Assembly: GCA_018699935.1 (NCBI GenBank)
Contig: JABISF010000036.1
Span: forward strand, 1 to 64,000
Direction of reading: 5' to 3'
DNA: 64,000 bases
Origin: Flavobacteriaceae bacterium
GTDB taxonomy: Bacteria; Bacteroidota; Bacteroidia; Flavobacteriales; Flavobacteriaceae
Below are positions 8,681-18,675 of the stretch, piece after piece. Position 1 is the first letter of the stretch; every line of letters starts with the position of its first letter. A program made the position numbers and the translations under genes. The notes beneath the pieces are model-generated. The model was not told where the DNA came from. It did not search any database and worked only from the letters and a program-made list of their open reading frames with translations.

Positions 8681-9858
8681 ATCAAGTTTTCAAAGATTAT
8701 AGCCGTGGCTCCGCCACCGCCATTGCAAATGCCCGCCGCACCGTATTTTTTTTGTCGTTGATGAAGGGCATGAAGTAGCGTGACTGAAATTCTTGCCCCA
8801 GAACAGCCGATGGGATGTCCCAAAGCTACAGCCCCCCCGTTGGGGTTGACTTTTTCAGAATCTAAATTCAAAAGTGCCGTATTGGCCAAACCCACAACTG
8901 CAAAAGCTTCGTTCAATTCAAAAAGATCGATGTCGGAGATTTGCAAACCCGCCTTCGCCAGTGCCTTGGGCAACGCTTTGGCAGGAGCGGTCGTAAACCA
9001 TCTAGGTTCTTGTGCAGCATCTGCATAGCTACATACCTTTGCCAAAGGCTTGATTCCAAGGGCTTCCGCTTTTTCGGAACTCATCAACAACAGTGCTGCA
9101 GCCCCATCGTTAATGGTGGAAGCGTTGGCTGCTGTGACCGTTCCTTCTTTGGAAAAAGCAGGTCTGAGCTGGGGAATTTTATCTATAAAAACATTTTTAA
9201 ATTCCTCATCTTGAGTGATGTTTTGGGGGGGACCTTTACGCTGTGGTACCGCTACGGGAACAATTTCAGCGTCAAAAGCACCCGCTTCCCATGCTGCCGC
9301 ACTGCGTTGATAGGATTGTATGGCATAGGCATCCTGATCGGCTCTAGAAAAATTGTATTCGGCAGCACAAGCGTCGGCAAAAACACCCATAGCCACTTGG
9401 TCATAGGCATCGGTCAACCCATCCAACTGCATACTGTCTTGAAATTGAGTAGAACCAAATTTTGTTGGGGTTCTGAGTGTACTCAAATGGGGACTTAAAC
9501 TCATGTTTTCCATACCTCCGGCAACCACGATATCAGCATCTCCCAAACGAATGGCTTGAATGGCCAGACTGATGGCTTTCATCCCAGAGGCACAAACTTT
9601 ATTGACCGTCGTACACGGCACTGTGTCGGGAATGCCTGCACCCAAAGCGGCTTGTCGAGCGGGCGCTTGACCGGTTCCTGCTTGAAGGACATGCCCCATA
9701 AAAACCTCATCCACTTGATCGGCTTTGACCGAGGCGGCTTCCAAAACGGCCGCAATAGCGATACTCCCCAAACGGGTGGCGGGTACTGCGGAAAGTCCTC
9801 CCATAAAACTCCCTATGGGCGTTCGTTTTGCCGCAACTACTACTATTTTTTTTTCCAA
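8677..9858 (-). CDS. Acetyl-CoA C-acetyltransferase (thiolase)
   Basis: The 393-residue protein is a full-length biosynthetic-type thiolase. The nucleophile is C89 in NKVCASGMKA. The NEAFA motif and the GHPIGCSGAR signature supply the His and the second Cys, and GGMENMS is present. It condenses two acetyl-CoA to acetoacetyl-CoA, or runs in reverse in beta-oxidation or ketone use. It overlaps tesB by four bases and follows an exported unknown gene by five, so the three are clearly one operon. Confidence 0.93.
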   Translation of the reverse strand: MEKKIVVVAAKRTPIGSFMGGLSAVPATRLGSIAIAAVLEAASVKADQVDEVFMGHVLQAGTGQAPARQAALGAGIPDTVPCTTVNKVCASGMKAISLAIQAIRLGDADIVVAGGMENMSLSPHLSTLRTPTKFGSTQFQDSMQLDGLTDAYDQVAMGVFADACAAEYNFSRADQDAYAIQSYQRSAAAWEAGAFDAEIVPVAVPQRKGPPQNITQDEEFKNVFIDKIPQLRPAFSKEGTVTAANASTINDGAAALLLMSSEKAEALGIKPLAKVCSYADAAQEPRWFTTAPAKALPKALAKAGLQISDIDLFELNEAFAVVGLANTALLNLDSEKVNPNGGAVALGHPIGCSGARISVTLLHALHQRQKKYGAAGICNGGGGATAIIFENLI

Positions 9859-9863
9859 AATAC

Positions 9864-10514
9864 CTATGGTTTTCTATTTGTCCACACCTCGTGCATGGGA
9901 GCTCCTTTACTGCTGAATCCCTTGTGAAACCAATCCGGTCCTTGAACATCAAATTCAAAAGGAAGTACGGCTCCAACACGGGAATTGTCACGAGAGAAAA
10001 AGGTGATGGTTTCTGTGTATTTTCCCGCTGCTGCTTCATAGGTGCCCCCTCCCGAACCAAAGAATTGGAAACTTTCGGTGTTGAAGGCGATCCATTGGAA
10101 AAAGCCATCTTTGAGGAACTTCATTGTTTTTCGTGCTTGTGTCGTATCACGTCTATTGATGCCCTGCTCAGTAACTCTTCCGGCCATCAACCATTTGCCA
10201 TCCAAAGGAAGTACTTCATCAGAAGCCAATTCCCAATCTGCCTGTTGTTCGTAGTCCATTGTCTTTAAGTGATCTTTTTCAAAATTGGAATTAAATTCAA
10301 AAGCTACGAGGAACTTATTTCCCTCTTTTTTATAAAATCCTCCGCGGGTATAAATAAAAGCAGCCGGGGAATCTACATACGCCGTTTCAACGAAGTAATT
10401 TTCATCCATCATGATACGATGCCAAATGGTTTGTTCTGCTTCCTCGGAGGTAAAAAAATACACTTGTGCTTGAAGACTAAGGGACATTAAGAAAAACAAA
10501 AAAAAGGCTCGCAT
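9864..10514 (-). CDS. Conserved exported protein of unknown function
   Basis: The 216-residue protein has a signal peptide (1-16, ending LSLQAQ). The rest is beta-rich and recalls a conserved flavobacterial family of secreted proteins, with FFQWIAFNTESFQFFGSGGGTY near residue 140, FFSRDNSRVGA, and the C-terminal GFSSKGAPMHEVW. A lipocalin-like (calycin) barrel is a guess from the pattern. It lies between the amidohydrolase (17 bases upstream) and the thiolase (5 bases downstream) on one strand. Confidence 0.7.
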   Translation of the reverse strand: MRAFFLFFLMSLSLQAQVYFFTSEEAEQTIWHRIMMDENYFVETAYVDSPAAFIYTRGGFYKKEGNKFLVAFEFNSNFEKDHLKTMDYEQQADWELASDEVLPLDGKWLMAGRVTEQGINRRDTTQARKTMKFLKDGFFQWIAFNTESFQFFGSGGGTYEAAAGKYTETITFFSRDNSRVGAVLPFEFDVQGPDWFHKGFSSKGAPMHEVWTNRKP

Positions 10515-10531
10515 AGGAATTGGTTATAAAT

Positions 10532-11950
10532 TTAGTTTCTGTAATCGAGGGCGGGTTCACGATCTCCCAATAAAGGAGTATAAACAAAATCTTCTCCTCT
10601 TTTTTTAAGAAACTCTGATTTTGCCGCTTGAATGATTTTTGGATCGTCTAAAAGTTGCATCCCAGTGAGTGCCAAGGTTTTTGCAGCAACTAGCATTCCT
10701 TTCCCACCAATACTGGTGCCCCCACTAGCCACGGCTTGCCAGCTGTGTGCCGGAGTTCCGGGCACCCAAGTCGCGGCGCGAAAACCCACGGTGGGAACCG
10801 CAAAACTTACATCGCCCACATCGGTTGACCCTCCTGGATGCGGATTTAAATCATAAGCTGCAACTCCTTCTACATAGGTGGTGTCCAATGTAAGCCCGAG
10901 CGTTTCTGAAATTTTTTCAGCAAAAGCTCTTTCTTCTGCATCGTATTGATACCCTCCTATTTTATTCAAATTTTCATAAACCATACGTTGCAAAACATCA
11001 TTGTGCAACAATTCATGGGTGCCGCCAATCATTTCATAATCCATTGTCGTTCCGGTTCCCAAGGCTGCACCTTCAGCAGCTTTTACAATGCGATCAAAAA
11101 CACGCACAACCTCATCTCGAGTTCGATGCCGGGCATAATAATAAACTTCCGCAAAGTCGGGAACGATGTTGGGGGCTTCCCCACCTCTGGTAATCACATA
11201 ATGAATCCGAGTACTTTCTGTGACGTGTTCGCGAAGCATATTTACCATATAATTCATGGATTCTACTGCATCTAAAGCCGAACGCCCTTTGTCGGGGGAA
11301 CCGGCCGCATGAGCAGCAATTCCATAAAATCGAAATTTGGCGGATTTGTTGGCTAATGCAGGTCTTGGACTTGCTGCATTTTTACTGTCCGCATGCCAAT
11401 GCAATGCCACATCCACATCGTCAAAAAGTCCAGCGCGTGTCATGTAAACTTTTCCCGAACCGCCCTCTTCTGCTGGGCAGCCATAAAACTTCACTGTTCC
11501 GGAGCGTTGGTTTAATTTTAAATAGTTTTTTAATGCAATGGCAGCAGCGGTGGAGGCTGTCCCAAACAAATGGTGTCCACACGCATGTCCTGCACGAGCG
11601 TCATTTGAACTCTTAAAGGGAACCGCTTTTTGAGACAAACCCGGCAAGGCATCGTATTCTCCCAAGATGGCAATGACCGGACTTCCGGAGCCATAACTTG
11701 CCACAAAAGCAGTGGGAATATTGGCCACTCCAGATTCAACAGTGAAGCCCTCGTCACTCAGCGTTTGCTGTAACAAAGCACTACTCTTGGACTCTTGATA
11801 GCCCATTTCGGCAAAATTCCAGATTTGATTGGCAATTCCAACATAGCGCGGTGCGGCATAGTCTATGGATTTCAATATGTCTTGATACGGGTTTTGACCG
11901 TGTACCAGCGTCAGACAAAGTAGTAAGAAGTATATGGGGAAATTTTTCAT
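10532..11950 (-). CDS. Exported M20-family amidohydrolase (AbgB-like)
   Basis: The 472-residue protein has a signal peptide (1-19). Its M20 peptidase/amidohydrolase core shows ILGEYDALPG (95-104), the metal motif GHACGHH (121-127), AEEGGSGK (about 161-168), VALHWHAD, and the C-terminal TPAHSWQAVASGG, all typical of the p-aminobenzoyl-glutamate hydrolase subunit B group. It probably cleaves an amide bond of an acylated amino acid in the periplasm, whereas E. coli AbgB is cytoplasmic. It heads a same-strand run of six genes down to 6239 and is divergent from the M16 pair. Confidence 0.85.
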   Translation of the reverse strand: MKNFPIYFLLLCLTLVHGQNPYQDILKSIDYAAPRYVGIANQIWNFAEMGYQESKSSALLQQTLSDEGFTVESGVANIPTAFVASYGSGSPVIAILGEYDALPGLSQKAVPFKSSNDARAGHACGHHLFGTASTAAAIALKNYLKLNQRSGTVKFYGCPAEEGGSGKVYMTRAGLFDDVDVALHWHADSKNAASPRPALANKSAKFRFYGIAAHAAGSPDKGRSALDAVESMNYMVNMLREHVTESTRIHYVITRGGEAPNIVPDFAEVYYYARHRTRDEVVRVFDRIVKAAEGAALGTGTTMDYEMIGGTHELLHNDVLQRMVYENLNKIGGYQYDAEERAFAEKISETLGLTLDTTYVEGVAAYDLNPHPGGSTDVGDVSFAVPTVGFRAATWVPGTPAHSWQAVASGGTSIGGKGMLVAAKTLALTGMQLLDDPKIIQAAKSEFLKKRGEDFVYTPLLGDREPALDYRN

Positions 11951-12053
11951 ATATTATTTTTGGTGATTACCTCTCAAATTTATAAAAAATTTATAACTTT
12001 ATTTTCAGTCTTTTAAAGAATACGAAAAACCTCAACTCTTAAATAATCCATCC

Positions 12054-13397
12054 ATGATGAAAACCTGCTTCCCTCCGTTACTTAAATTACTGTTGATTGC
12101 GTTTTTTGCGCTTGGAACAGCTGTTGTACAAGCGCAACATATTGATTTTGAAGAATATGACCTCTCCAATGGACTACATGTCATTCTCCATCGCGATCCG
12201 ACAACTCCCATCGTAACCACCTCTGTTTTATACCACGTAGGCTCCAAAGACGAAAAAAACCAACGTACAGGCTTTGCCCACTTTTTTGAACACTTACTCT
12301 TTGAGGGCACAAAAAACATAAAAAAAGGGGAGTGGTTTAAAATCGTTACGGGCAATGGAGGATCTAACAACGCGTATACGACTAATGACTTTACGTATTA
12401 CTACGAAAACTTCCCTTCCAACAATTTAGAGTTGGGTTTGTGGATGGAATCGGAAAGAATGCTACATCCTATTATCGGTGAAGAAGGTGTTGCTACGCAA
12501 AATGAAGTGGTGAAAGAAGAAAAAAGATTGCGCTATGACAACAGTCCCTACGGACGTTGGCTTGAGGAAGTGACCGCAAAACTCTACACCAAACACCCCT
12601 ACAAAAATACAGCCATTGGAAAAATGGAAGACTTAGACGCTGCCACCTTGGAGGAATTTATCAGTTTTAATAAAACCTTTTATACCCCCAATAATGCCGT
12701 TCTTACAGTCGCAGGGGACATTGATATTCCGCAAACAAAAAAATGGATTGCCGATTATTTTGGTGATATCCCCAGGGGCGTTCCCATAGTGCGTAATTTT
12801 CCGCAAGAGGAACCCATTAGCACCACCATAAACGCTGTTGCTCATGATCCAAACATACAGATTCCCGCTTTGTTTACCGCCTATCGAACACCGGGTAGAA
12901 ATTCTAGGGATGCCCGAGTGTTAGACATGATCTCCAATTATTTGAGCAATGGAAAAAGCTCTAAGTTGTATAAAAAACTGGTGGATGAAAAAAAGCTTTC
13001 CTTACAAGTCGCCGCTTTTAATATTAATAGTGAGGACTATAGTACCTATGTGGTGTTGACCCTCCCTTTGGGAGAAACTTCGTTGGAGCAACTCACTGCA
13101 GAAATTGATGAGGAAATTCAAAAAATGCAAAACGAGCTCATCTCAGAAAAGGACTATGAAAAATTGTTGAATCAGTTTGAAACAAATTTTGTGAATTCCA
13201 ACGCTTCTATTGAAGGCATTGCAAATTCATTAGCCGAGTATTATACCTTCTATGGCAATACGAACTTAATCAACGATGAAATAAATTTGTATCGTTCCAT
13301 CACTCGATCCGAAATTCAGGAGGTTGCAAAAAAATACCTGAACTCCAATCAGCGCCTCGAATTACACTATTTACCCCAAGAACCCTCTAAAAACTAG
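12054..13397 (+). CDS. M16 peptidase, catalytic subunit
   Basis: The 447-residue protein has a signal peptide (1-27, ending VVQAQ) and a complete inverzincin motif HFFEH (H76, E79, H80), with the downstream Glu in NEVVKEEKRLR. The C-terminal M16_C domain is present. It should be an active zinc peptidase in the periplasm. Six bases separate it from a second M16 protein lacking the zinc site, so the pair probably forms an active/inactive heterodimer like other bacterial two-subunit M16 enzymes. Confidence 0.9.
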   Translation: MMKTCFPPLLKLLLIAFFALGTAVVQAQHIDFEEYDLSNGLHVILHRDPTTPIVTTSVLYHVGSKDEKNQRTGFAHFFEHLLFEGTKNIKKGEWFKIVTGNGGSNNAYTTNDFTYYYENFPSNNLELGLWMESERMLHPIIGEEGVATQNEVVKEEKRLRYDNSPYGRWLEEVTAKLYTKHPYKNTAIGKMEDLDAATLEEFISFNKTFYTPNNAVLTVAGDIDIPQTKKWIADYFGDIPRGVPIVRNFPQEEPISTTINAVAHDPNIQIPALFTAYRTPGRNSRDARVLDMISNYLSNGKSSKLYKKLVDEKKLSLQVAAFNINSEDYSTYVVLTLPLGETSLEQLTAEIDEEIQKMQNELISEKDYEKLLNQFETNFVNSNASIEGIANSLAEYYTFYGNTNLINDEINLYRSITRSEIQEVAKKYLNSNQRLELHYLPQEPSKN

Positions 13398-13403
13398 GAT
13401 GTT

Positions 13404-15476
13404 ATGAAAAATGTTGCCACACTGTTAATCCTGCTATTGGCATTGACCCACAACAGTATACAAGCACAAATCGATCGAAGTCAGCGGCCTCAGGCAGCAG
13501 CGGCTCCGGAAATCGACTTTGGCGATGTCAAAGAATTTACACTCCCCAATGGTCTTCATGTCTTAGTTATTGAAAACCACAAACTTCCCAGAGTATCTGT
13601 CAGTTTAAAACTGGATAATCCCCTCTCTACCCAAGGGTCAAAAGTAGGTGCAAAAAGTTTATTAACCGCCATGTTGGGCAAGGGTTCGATATCCATTCCA
13701 AAAGATGATTTTGAAGCGCAAATTGATCAGATGGGTGCCCACTTTCATTTTAACGAAGATGGGGCGCATGCCAGTTCGCTCACCCGCTATTTTTCTAGTT
13801 TATTGAAGCTGCTTGCCGATGCTGCACTTCACCCCAATTTTTTAGCAGAAGAATTTGACAAAGAAAAGGACAAACTTTTGGAAGGAATCAAAGCCTCTGA
13901 TAAAGATGTCAAAGCAGTAGCACAAAGAGTACAAAATTTATTGAGCTATGGTGCGCAACATCCCTATGGAGAGTTTATGACAAAGGAGAGTGTCGGTGGG
14001 GTTCAACTACAAGACGTTCAACGTTTATACGAGCAAGAATTTATTCCCAATAACGCCTATTTGGTCATTGTAGGAGATGTCATGTTGGAACCCATAAAAA
14101 AAGAGGTAACTCAAGCCTTTAAAACGTGGAAAAAGAAAAAGCTGATTGCCAATACATTTCCGAATCCAACAAATGTGGAACAAACGCAGATTGATTTTGT
14201 TGAGATGCCCAATGCGGTACAATCCGAAATTGCGGTCATCAACACCAACGCGCTGAAACGGAGTGATCCAGAATATTTTGACGGAATTATTGCCAATCAA
14301 ATTTTAGGAGGGGGAGCAGAAGCCCGCTTATTTCTGAACTTAAGAGAGGACAAAGGATTTACATATGGTGCCTACTCCCAAATGAATACCCATCATAAAA
14401 CCCAATCGCGATTTAAAGCTGGAACGAGTGTTCGAAATGCAGTAACCGATAGTGCTGTGGTAGAAATCCTCTACGAAATCAATCGAATGCGAGAGGAATT
14501 GGTGGATGATGAGGCATTGGCATTGGTAAAAGCCAAATATGCGGGAAACTTTATTCGTTCCATGGAAGATCCCGAAACCATAGCAGATTTTCAATTGGAT
14601 ATTTTAACCGAAAATTTACCGCATGATTTTTATAAAACATTTCTTAAAAAAGTAAATGCAGTAACCAAAGAAGAGGTGCAAAAAGCAGCTCAAAAATATT
14701 TGTTAGGCAGTCAAGCTCGAGTGGTTGTAACAGGAAAAGGATCGGATATTCTGAGCGCATTGGAGTCCATAAATCTGGATGGAAAGAACCTAAAAGTAAA
14801 TTATTACGATTCCTATGGGAATAGTATTGCGCGGCCGGACTACGAAAGTCAAATTGCTGACATCACCGCAGCACAAATCATAAACTATTACATAAAGGCT
14901 GTGGGAGGGCGAGAAAAATTACTCAGTGTCAATGCTGTGAATGAAAAATATGAAGGTACAGTTCAGGGAATGACTTTAGAAATGGAATCGGTTAAAACCA
15001 CTAAAAAACAATTGTTGTTGGAAATGAAGATGATGGGGAATGTGATACAAAAACAAGTGGTAAATGAAGATACTGCCTACATGGAAATGCAGGGACAACG
15101 GATCAACTTGGAAGGAGCAACCTTGGAACAGTCCTTGGAGGAAGCCCAAATTTTCCCGGAACTGAATTGGGACTTGGACGCGCTAGAATTGGTGGGAGTG
15201 TCTGATGTGAATGGTCGTGCAGCCTATGAAATTAAAGTTTCTGAGCAAAAATCCATTTTTTACGATCAGGAAACCTTTTTCAAAACGCAAATTGTTCAAA
15301 CTGTAGAAATGATGGGGAATTCTCAAACGTCTACCATCCTTTTGGACAACTACAAAATAGAAGACGGTATCTTTTTTGCACACAAAACCACTGTAAATAT
15401 GGGGCCTCAAAATATTGATTTTAACCTAAAAGAAATCCAAATCAATCCGGAAGTCCCTGACCACTTGTTTGAATAA
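13404..15476 (+). CDS. M16-family protein without zinc site, with C-terminal LolA-like domain
   Basis: The 690-residue protein has a signal peptide (1-22, ending SIQAQ) and two M16 domains (about 35-450). Where the zinc motif should stand the sequence reads AKSLLTAMLGKGS, so no HxxEH is present and the protein is expected to be the non-catalytic partner of the peptidase just upstream. Residues from about 480 to the end (YYIKAVGGREKL onward) resemble the outer-membrane lipoprotein carrier or sorting fold common in Bacteroidota, fused to the M16 part. The two genes are six bases apart and must be co-expressed. Confidence 0.85.
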   Translation: MKNVATLLILLLALTHNSIQAQIDRSQRPQAAAAPEIDFGDVKEFTLPNGLHVLVIENHKLPRVSVSLKLDNPLSTQGSKVGAKSLLTAMLGKGSISIPKDDFEAQIDQMGAHFHFNEDGAHASSLTRYFSSLLKLLADAALHPNFLAEEFDKEKDKLLEGIKASDKDVKAVAQRVQNLLSYGAQHPYGEFMTKESVGGVQLQDVQRLYEQEFIPNNAYLVIVGDVMLEPIKKEVTQAFKTWKKKKLIANTFPNPTNVEQTQIDFVEMPNAVQSEIAVINTNALKRSDPEYFDGIIANQILGGGAEARLFLNLREDKGFTYGAYSQMNTHHKTQSRFKAGTSVRNAVTDSAVVEILYEINRMREELVDDEALALVKAKYAGNFIRSMEDPETIADFQLDILTENLPHDFYKTFLKKVNAVTKEEVQKAAQKYLLGSQARVVVTGKGSDILSALESINLDGKNLKVNYYDSYGNSIARPDYESQIADITAAQIINYYIKAVGGREKLLSVNAVNEKYEGTVQGMTLEMESVKTTKKQLLLEMKMMGNVIQKQVVNEDTAYMEMQGQRINLEGATLEQSLEEAQIFPELNWDLDALELVGVSDVNGRAAYEIKVSEQKSIFYDQETFFKTQIVQTVEMMGNSQTSTILLDNYKIEDGIFFAHKTTVNMGPQNIDFNLKEIQINPEVPDHLFE

Positions 15477-15484
15477 ATAAAACT

Positions 15485-16363
15485 TTATTTTTTAGATTCT
15501 GTGACCAAATAGACCCCGGTTAAAATCATACCGCAGCCTGACCATTGAAGGGCACTAAACTGTTCGCCATCCAATATCCCCCATCCCACGGCAACGATGG
15601 GGAGCAAGTAGGTGATGGAAACGGAAAAAACGGGAGACGAAATGGCCACCAGTTGATTGAACATCACCTTGGCCAAAGCGGTTCCAAAAAGGGCTAAAAC
15701 AAAAATAAAACCCAATGACTCCAACACCAAAGGCGCCTGTTGTACCGTTCGCCATTGAAAATCTGAAAACCCCAAGATCAACAATGCAAAAGGAATAATC
15801 ACCACAAAATTCCCTAGGGCAATGCCAAGGGCTGAAACCCCTTCTAAACGGTATTTTATGATGTTGACATTTAGTGCATAGCAACTGGCTGCACCTACCA
15901 CCAAAAAGGCATAATTAGCATCGGAACCCGATTGAATACTGAATTGATTGGAAACTAAAATAAGCGTTCCTCCAAAACCGATTAAAACCCCAATAAGCTG
16001 TTTTATTTTCATCCTGATAGCAAAGGCAGCAACGCCCAACAAAATTGTAAACAATGGTGTCATACCATTCAAAACGGCGGCTACTGAACTGTCTATTTTT
16101 GTCTCGGCAAAGGCAAAAAGATAACTTGGGAAAAAAGTCCCAAAATAACCGGTCAATACAATCCATTTCCAGGCGACTAAAGGAATTTTTTTTAAGTGTG
16201 AACGCCCTGCCAAAAAAAGTATCAGCGTGGTGAAAATAATCCGAAAAGAGCCCAACTGCAATGGAGTCAGCCCAATCAATCCTTTCTTAATAAGAATGTA
16301 GGAACTTCCCCAAATGAGTGAAAGGACAATTAATAAACTCCATTTTTTTACTGTGTTTGTCAT
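15485..16363 (-). CDS. EamA/DMT-family transporter
   Basis: The 292-residue integral membrane protein has about ten hydrophobic segments in two EamA repeats. Signatures include LSLIWGSSYILIKKGL near the N-terminus, AVLNGMTPLFTILLG at the end of the first repeat, and YLLPIVAVGWGILDGE in the second. The start at 16363 (MTNTVKKW) is preferred over the ATG seven codons upstream because it gives the usual short charged N-terminus. It is a drug/metabolite-type exporter or importer of unknown substrate. It converges with the M16 gene and is divergent from the HMA lipoprotein gene. Confidence 0.85.
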   Translation of the reverse strand: MTNTVKKWSLLIVLSLIWGSSYILIKKGLIGLTPLQLGSFRIIFTTLILFLAGRSHLKKIPLVAWKWIVLTGYFGTFFPSYLFAFAETKIDSSVAAVLNGMTPLFTILLGVAAFAIRMKIKQLIGVLIGFGGTLILVSNQFSIQSGSDANYAFLVVGAASCYALNVNIIKYRLEGVSALGIALGNFVVIIPFALLILGFSDFQWRTVQQAPLVLESLGFIFVLALFGTALAKVMFNQLVAISSPVFSVSITYLLPIVAVGWGILDGEQFSALQWSGCGMILTGVYLVTESKK

Positions 16364-16407
16364 GGCGAAATCACAAAAGTGCACTAATTTTGGTTAAAAT
16401 AATTGTT

Positions 16408-16779
16408 ATGCGTTCAAAACTATTTACCTTAAGCCTGTTGTGCACTGCATTGTTTTTTATCCAGTGTAAAGAAAAGGCTCCCAAAGTCATCAACGTAGCG
16501 ACAACTGCCCCTGAAATGGTTAATACACCCCTAGGTGAAGAAGCCCATGCAACACTCACCATTGAGGGAATGACCTGTGCCGTGGGTTGTGCCGCTGTTA
16601 TTCAAAAAAACTTAAACGCAACCGCCGGTATTGCCGAAGCTACCGTGGATTTTGAATCCAAAACGGCAGTTGTCAAATACGACGCAAAAATTCTCGATTT
16701 TGATAAAATTGTGGGCGTTGTCAAAGATACAGGTTCCGCCTACAGTGTGTCCGAAATTCACCAAACAGCAGCCCATTAA
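16408..16779 (+). CDS. Heavy-metal-associated (HMA) domain lipoprotein
   Basis: The start at 16408 gives a 123-residue protein with a lipoprotein signal ending FFIQC (Cys19). An HMA ferredoxin-like domain covers about 48-118: TIEGMTCAVGCAAVIQK carries the metal motif with three residues between the two Cys, a spacing common in flavobacterial members. It probably binds Cu(I) or a similar ion at the periplasmic membrane face and could act as a metal chaperone. No partner transporter is adjacent; the EamA gene is divergent and gldD is convergent. Confidence 0.85.
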   Translation: MRSKLFTLSLLCTALFFIQCKEKAPKVINVATTAPEMVNTPLGEEAHATLTIEGMTCAVGCAAVIQKNLNATAGIAEATVDFESKTAVVKYDAKILDFDKIVGVVKDTGSAYSVSEIHQTAAH

Positions 16780-16783
16780 AACC

Positions 16784-17335
16784 TTAATTCCATTGTAACG
16801 TCTCCATAAGATGCACAATGTCCTTTTTTAAATATTGTACTGCCGGATAGATGGAGTCGTAGTTGGGTCTTGCATAGAAATATAAAGAACCTACCAGAAA
16901 ATGTTTAGTGCTGTCTGTCAAGAAAAATTGAAATTGGGAAGCCGCATCACCCACCACCGTAAAAAGATTGCCATACACCCGCTGTTCTTGATTGATAAAT
17001 CTTTTTTCGGGGATCGCTTCCGCTTTAATGATATGTTTATAGGGGAGTTGATAGGCGTCATTCAGCAAAGAATCCAAATTGTTTTGAATCGGTACATAAT
17101 TGAAATAAAGCGTGGCTTTCATCTCCTCATAGGTCAATTTTGCACTGGACTGACGGGCTTCCGAAAAGCGTGCGAATGTATTTGCCTCAAAGGAAAAAGG
17201 AACCGTTGTTTTTTGAGACACATACTGAGCCAGTGGATATTCCAAACTTAAATAGGCTAGGGGTTTGGGCTGCGTATCTGATTGGCAACCCACAACTAAA
17301 AAAAACAAAACCAAAAAAATTCCTAAAAACCGCAT
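16784..17335 (-). CDS. gldD: Gliding motility lipoprotein GldD
   Basis: The 183-residue lipoprotein (lipobox LVVGC, Cys17) matches GldD in length and sequence: LAYLSLEYPLAQY after the lipobox, PFSFEANTFARF, TLYFNYVPI, and the C-terminal SLYFYARPNYDSIYPAVQYL. GldD is needed for gliding in Flavobacterium and is linked to the gliding/type IX secretion machinery. It stands four bases after gldE in the conserved mutY-ssb-gldE-gldD order. Confidence 0.93.
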   Translation of the reverse strand: MRFLGIFLVLFFLVVGCQSDTQPKPLAYLSLEYPLAQYVSQKTTVPFSFEANTFARFSEARQSSAKLTYEEMKATLYFNYVPIQNNLDSLLNDAYQLPYKHIIKAEAIPEKRFINQEQRVYGNLFTVVGDAASQFQFFLTDSTKHFLVGSLYFYARPNYDSIYPAVQYLKKDIVHLMETLQWN

Positions 17336-17339
17336 CTAT

Positions 17340-18662
17340 TTATTTTTGTAAGGCCGGAGGAATTTTCACCTTGATTTGTGTAATTCTTTTTTTATCGATT
17401 TCTTCTATCGTAAATGTAAATCCAGCATATTTGATGATTTGACCTTTGGTGGGAAATTTTTTTGCAATCTCCAAAACCAATCCTGCGATGGTTTCAGCAT
17501 CGCCAACAATGGGATTAAACATTTCTGGTTCGTCCAAAGCAATAACTCTAAAAAAATCTTTTAAACTAATTTTAGCTTCAAAAACATAGGTGGCTCGATC
17601 CAATTTGGTGTAGCTCAATTCGTATTCATCGAATTCATCGCTGATGTCGCCCACAATTTCTTCCATAATATCCTCTAAAGTAATCAAGCCGGAAGTCCCA
17701 CCATATTCATCAACCACGATGGCCATATGAATCTTTTTTTGTTGAAATTCGCGCAACAAATCATCCAATTTTTTGTTTTCGGGCACATAAAACGGAGCTT
17801 TGAGCAGCTTAAGCCAATCAAAATTTTCAATTTCAATATTGGGTAATAAATCTTTGACGTAGAGTATTCCCCGGATATTATCTTTCTTCTCGCTGTAGAC
17901 GGGTATTCGCGAAAATCCTTGGTCTAGAATTTTTGGGATAATTTCACTCATCTGCATCGCGTCAGAAAGCGCAAAAACATCAATCCTTGGACACATGACT
18001 TGGCGGGTTTCTGTATTTCCAAAATTGATGATACCCTCCAGTATGCGTTGTTCTTCTTTGGTCGTTTCTTGGTCGTCTGTAAGCTCCAATGCTTGTGACA
18101 AATGGTCGACAGAAAATCGATTGGTTTTCTGTCCAAGTCGATTTTCAATAAATCGGGTGGTACTGCTCATGGGCTGCGTTATCCAAAAAAGGATATACCG
18201 ATCCAAAAAAATTATCGGTCCTGCCATGATCTTGGAAAAGCTCAAGGCGTTGCGGTTGGCATAAATTTTAGGGAGTAATTCCCCAAAAATGAGGATGACC
18301 AAAGTGATGACCCCCACCTCTATGACCAATTCCAAAATAGGATTGTTCAATTGCGCTAAGAAATCTCCTGTTAGAGTACTAAACAGAAGAACGAGGGCAA
18401 TATTGATAAAATTATTGGCGACCAAAATGGTCGCCAATAAACGTTTTGGTCGTTTCAGCAGGCGACTGATATTTTTAAGCACAGGTGTACTTTCGATTTC
18501 CGTTTCATCAAAACTTTTGATGTTTAGAGAGAAAAAAGCAACTTCAGCTCCAGAAATTAGTGCAGAAGCCAACAGTAAAAGTAACACCAATCCAAATTGG
18601 ATAAATGTGATTATCGCTAAGGGGGGAATCGTTAAGGCTAAATGAAACGGCTCTGAATCCAA
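17340..18662 (-). CDS. gldE: Gliding motility-associated protein GldE (CNNM/CBS type)
   Basis: The 440-residue protein has an N-terminal CNNM/DUF21 membrane domain with several helices (about residues 10-170). A CBS pair follows (about 215-330; note VMCPRIDVFALS and GGTSGLITLEDIMEEIVGDI), then a CorC_HlyC transporter-associated domain (about 350-430). This architecture is that of magnesium/cobalt-efflux-type proteins. Position next to gldD identifies it as GldE, which is partly redundant with GldD function in gliding. It lies 13 bases downstream of ssb. Confidence 0.92.
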   Translation of the reverse strand: MDSEPFHLALTIPPLAIITFIQFGLVLLLLLASALISGAEVAFFSLNIKSFDETEIESTPVLKNISRLLKRPKRLLATILVANNFINIALVLLFSTLTGDFLAQLNNPILELVIEVGVITLVILIFGELLPKIYANRNALSFSKIMAGPIIFLDRYILFWITQPMSSTTRFIENRLGQKTNRFSVDHLSQALELTDDQETTKEEQRILEGIINFGNTETRQVMCPRIDVFALSDAMQMSEIIPKILDQGFSRIPVYSEKKDNIRGILYVKDLLPNIEIENFDWLKLLKAPFYVPENKKLDDLLREFQQKKIHMAIVVDEYGGTSGLITLEDIMEEIVGDISDEFDEYELSYTKLDRATYVFEAKISLKDFFRVIALDEPEMFNPIVGDAETIAGLVLEIAKKFPTKGQIIKYAGFTFTIEEIDKKRITQIKVKIPPALQK

Positions 18663-18675
18663 TGTTTAGTTTAAA

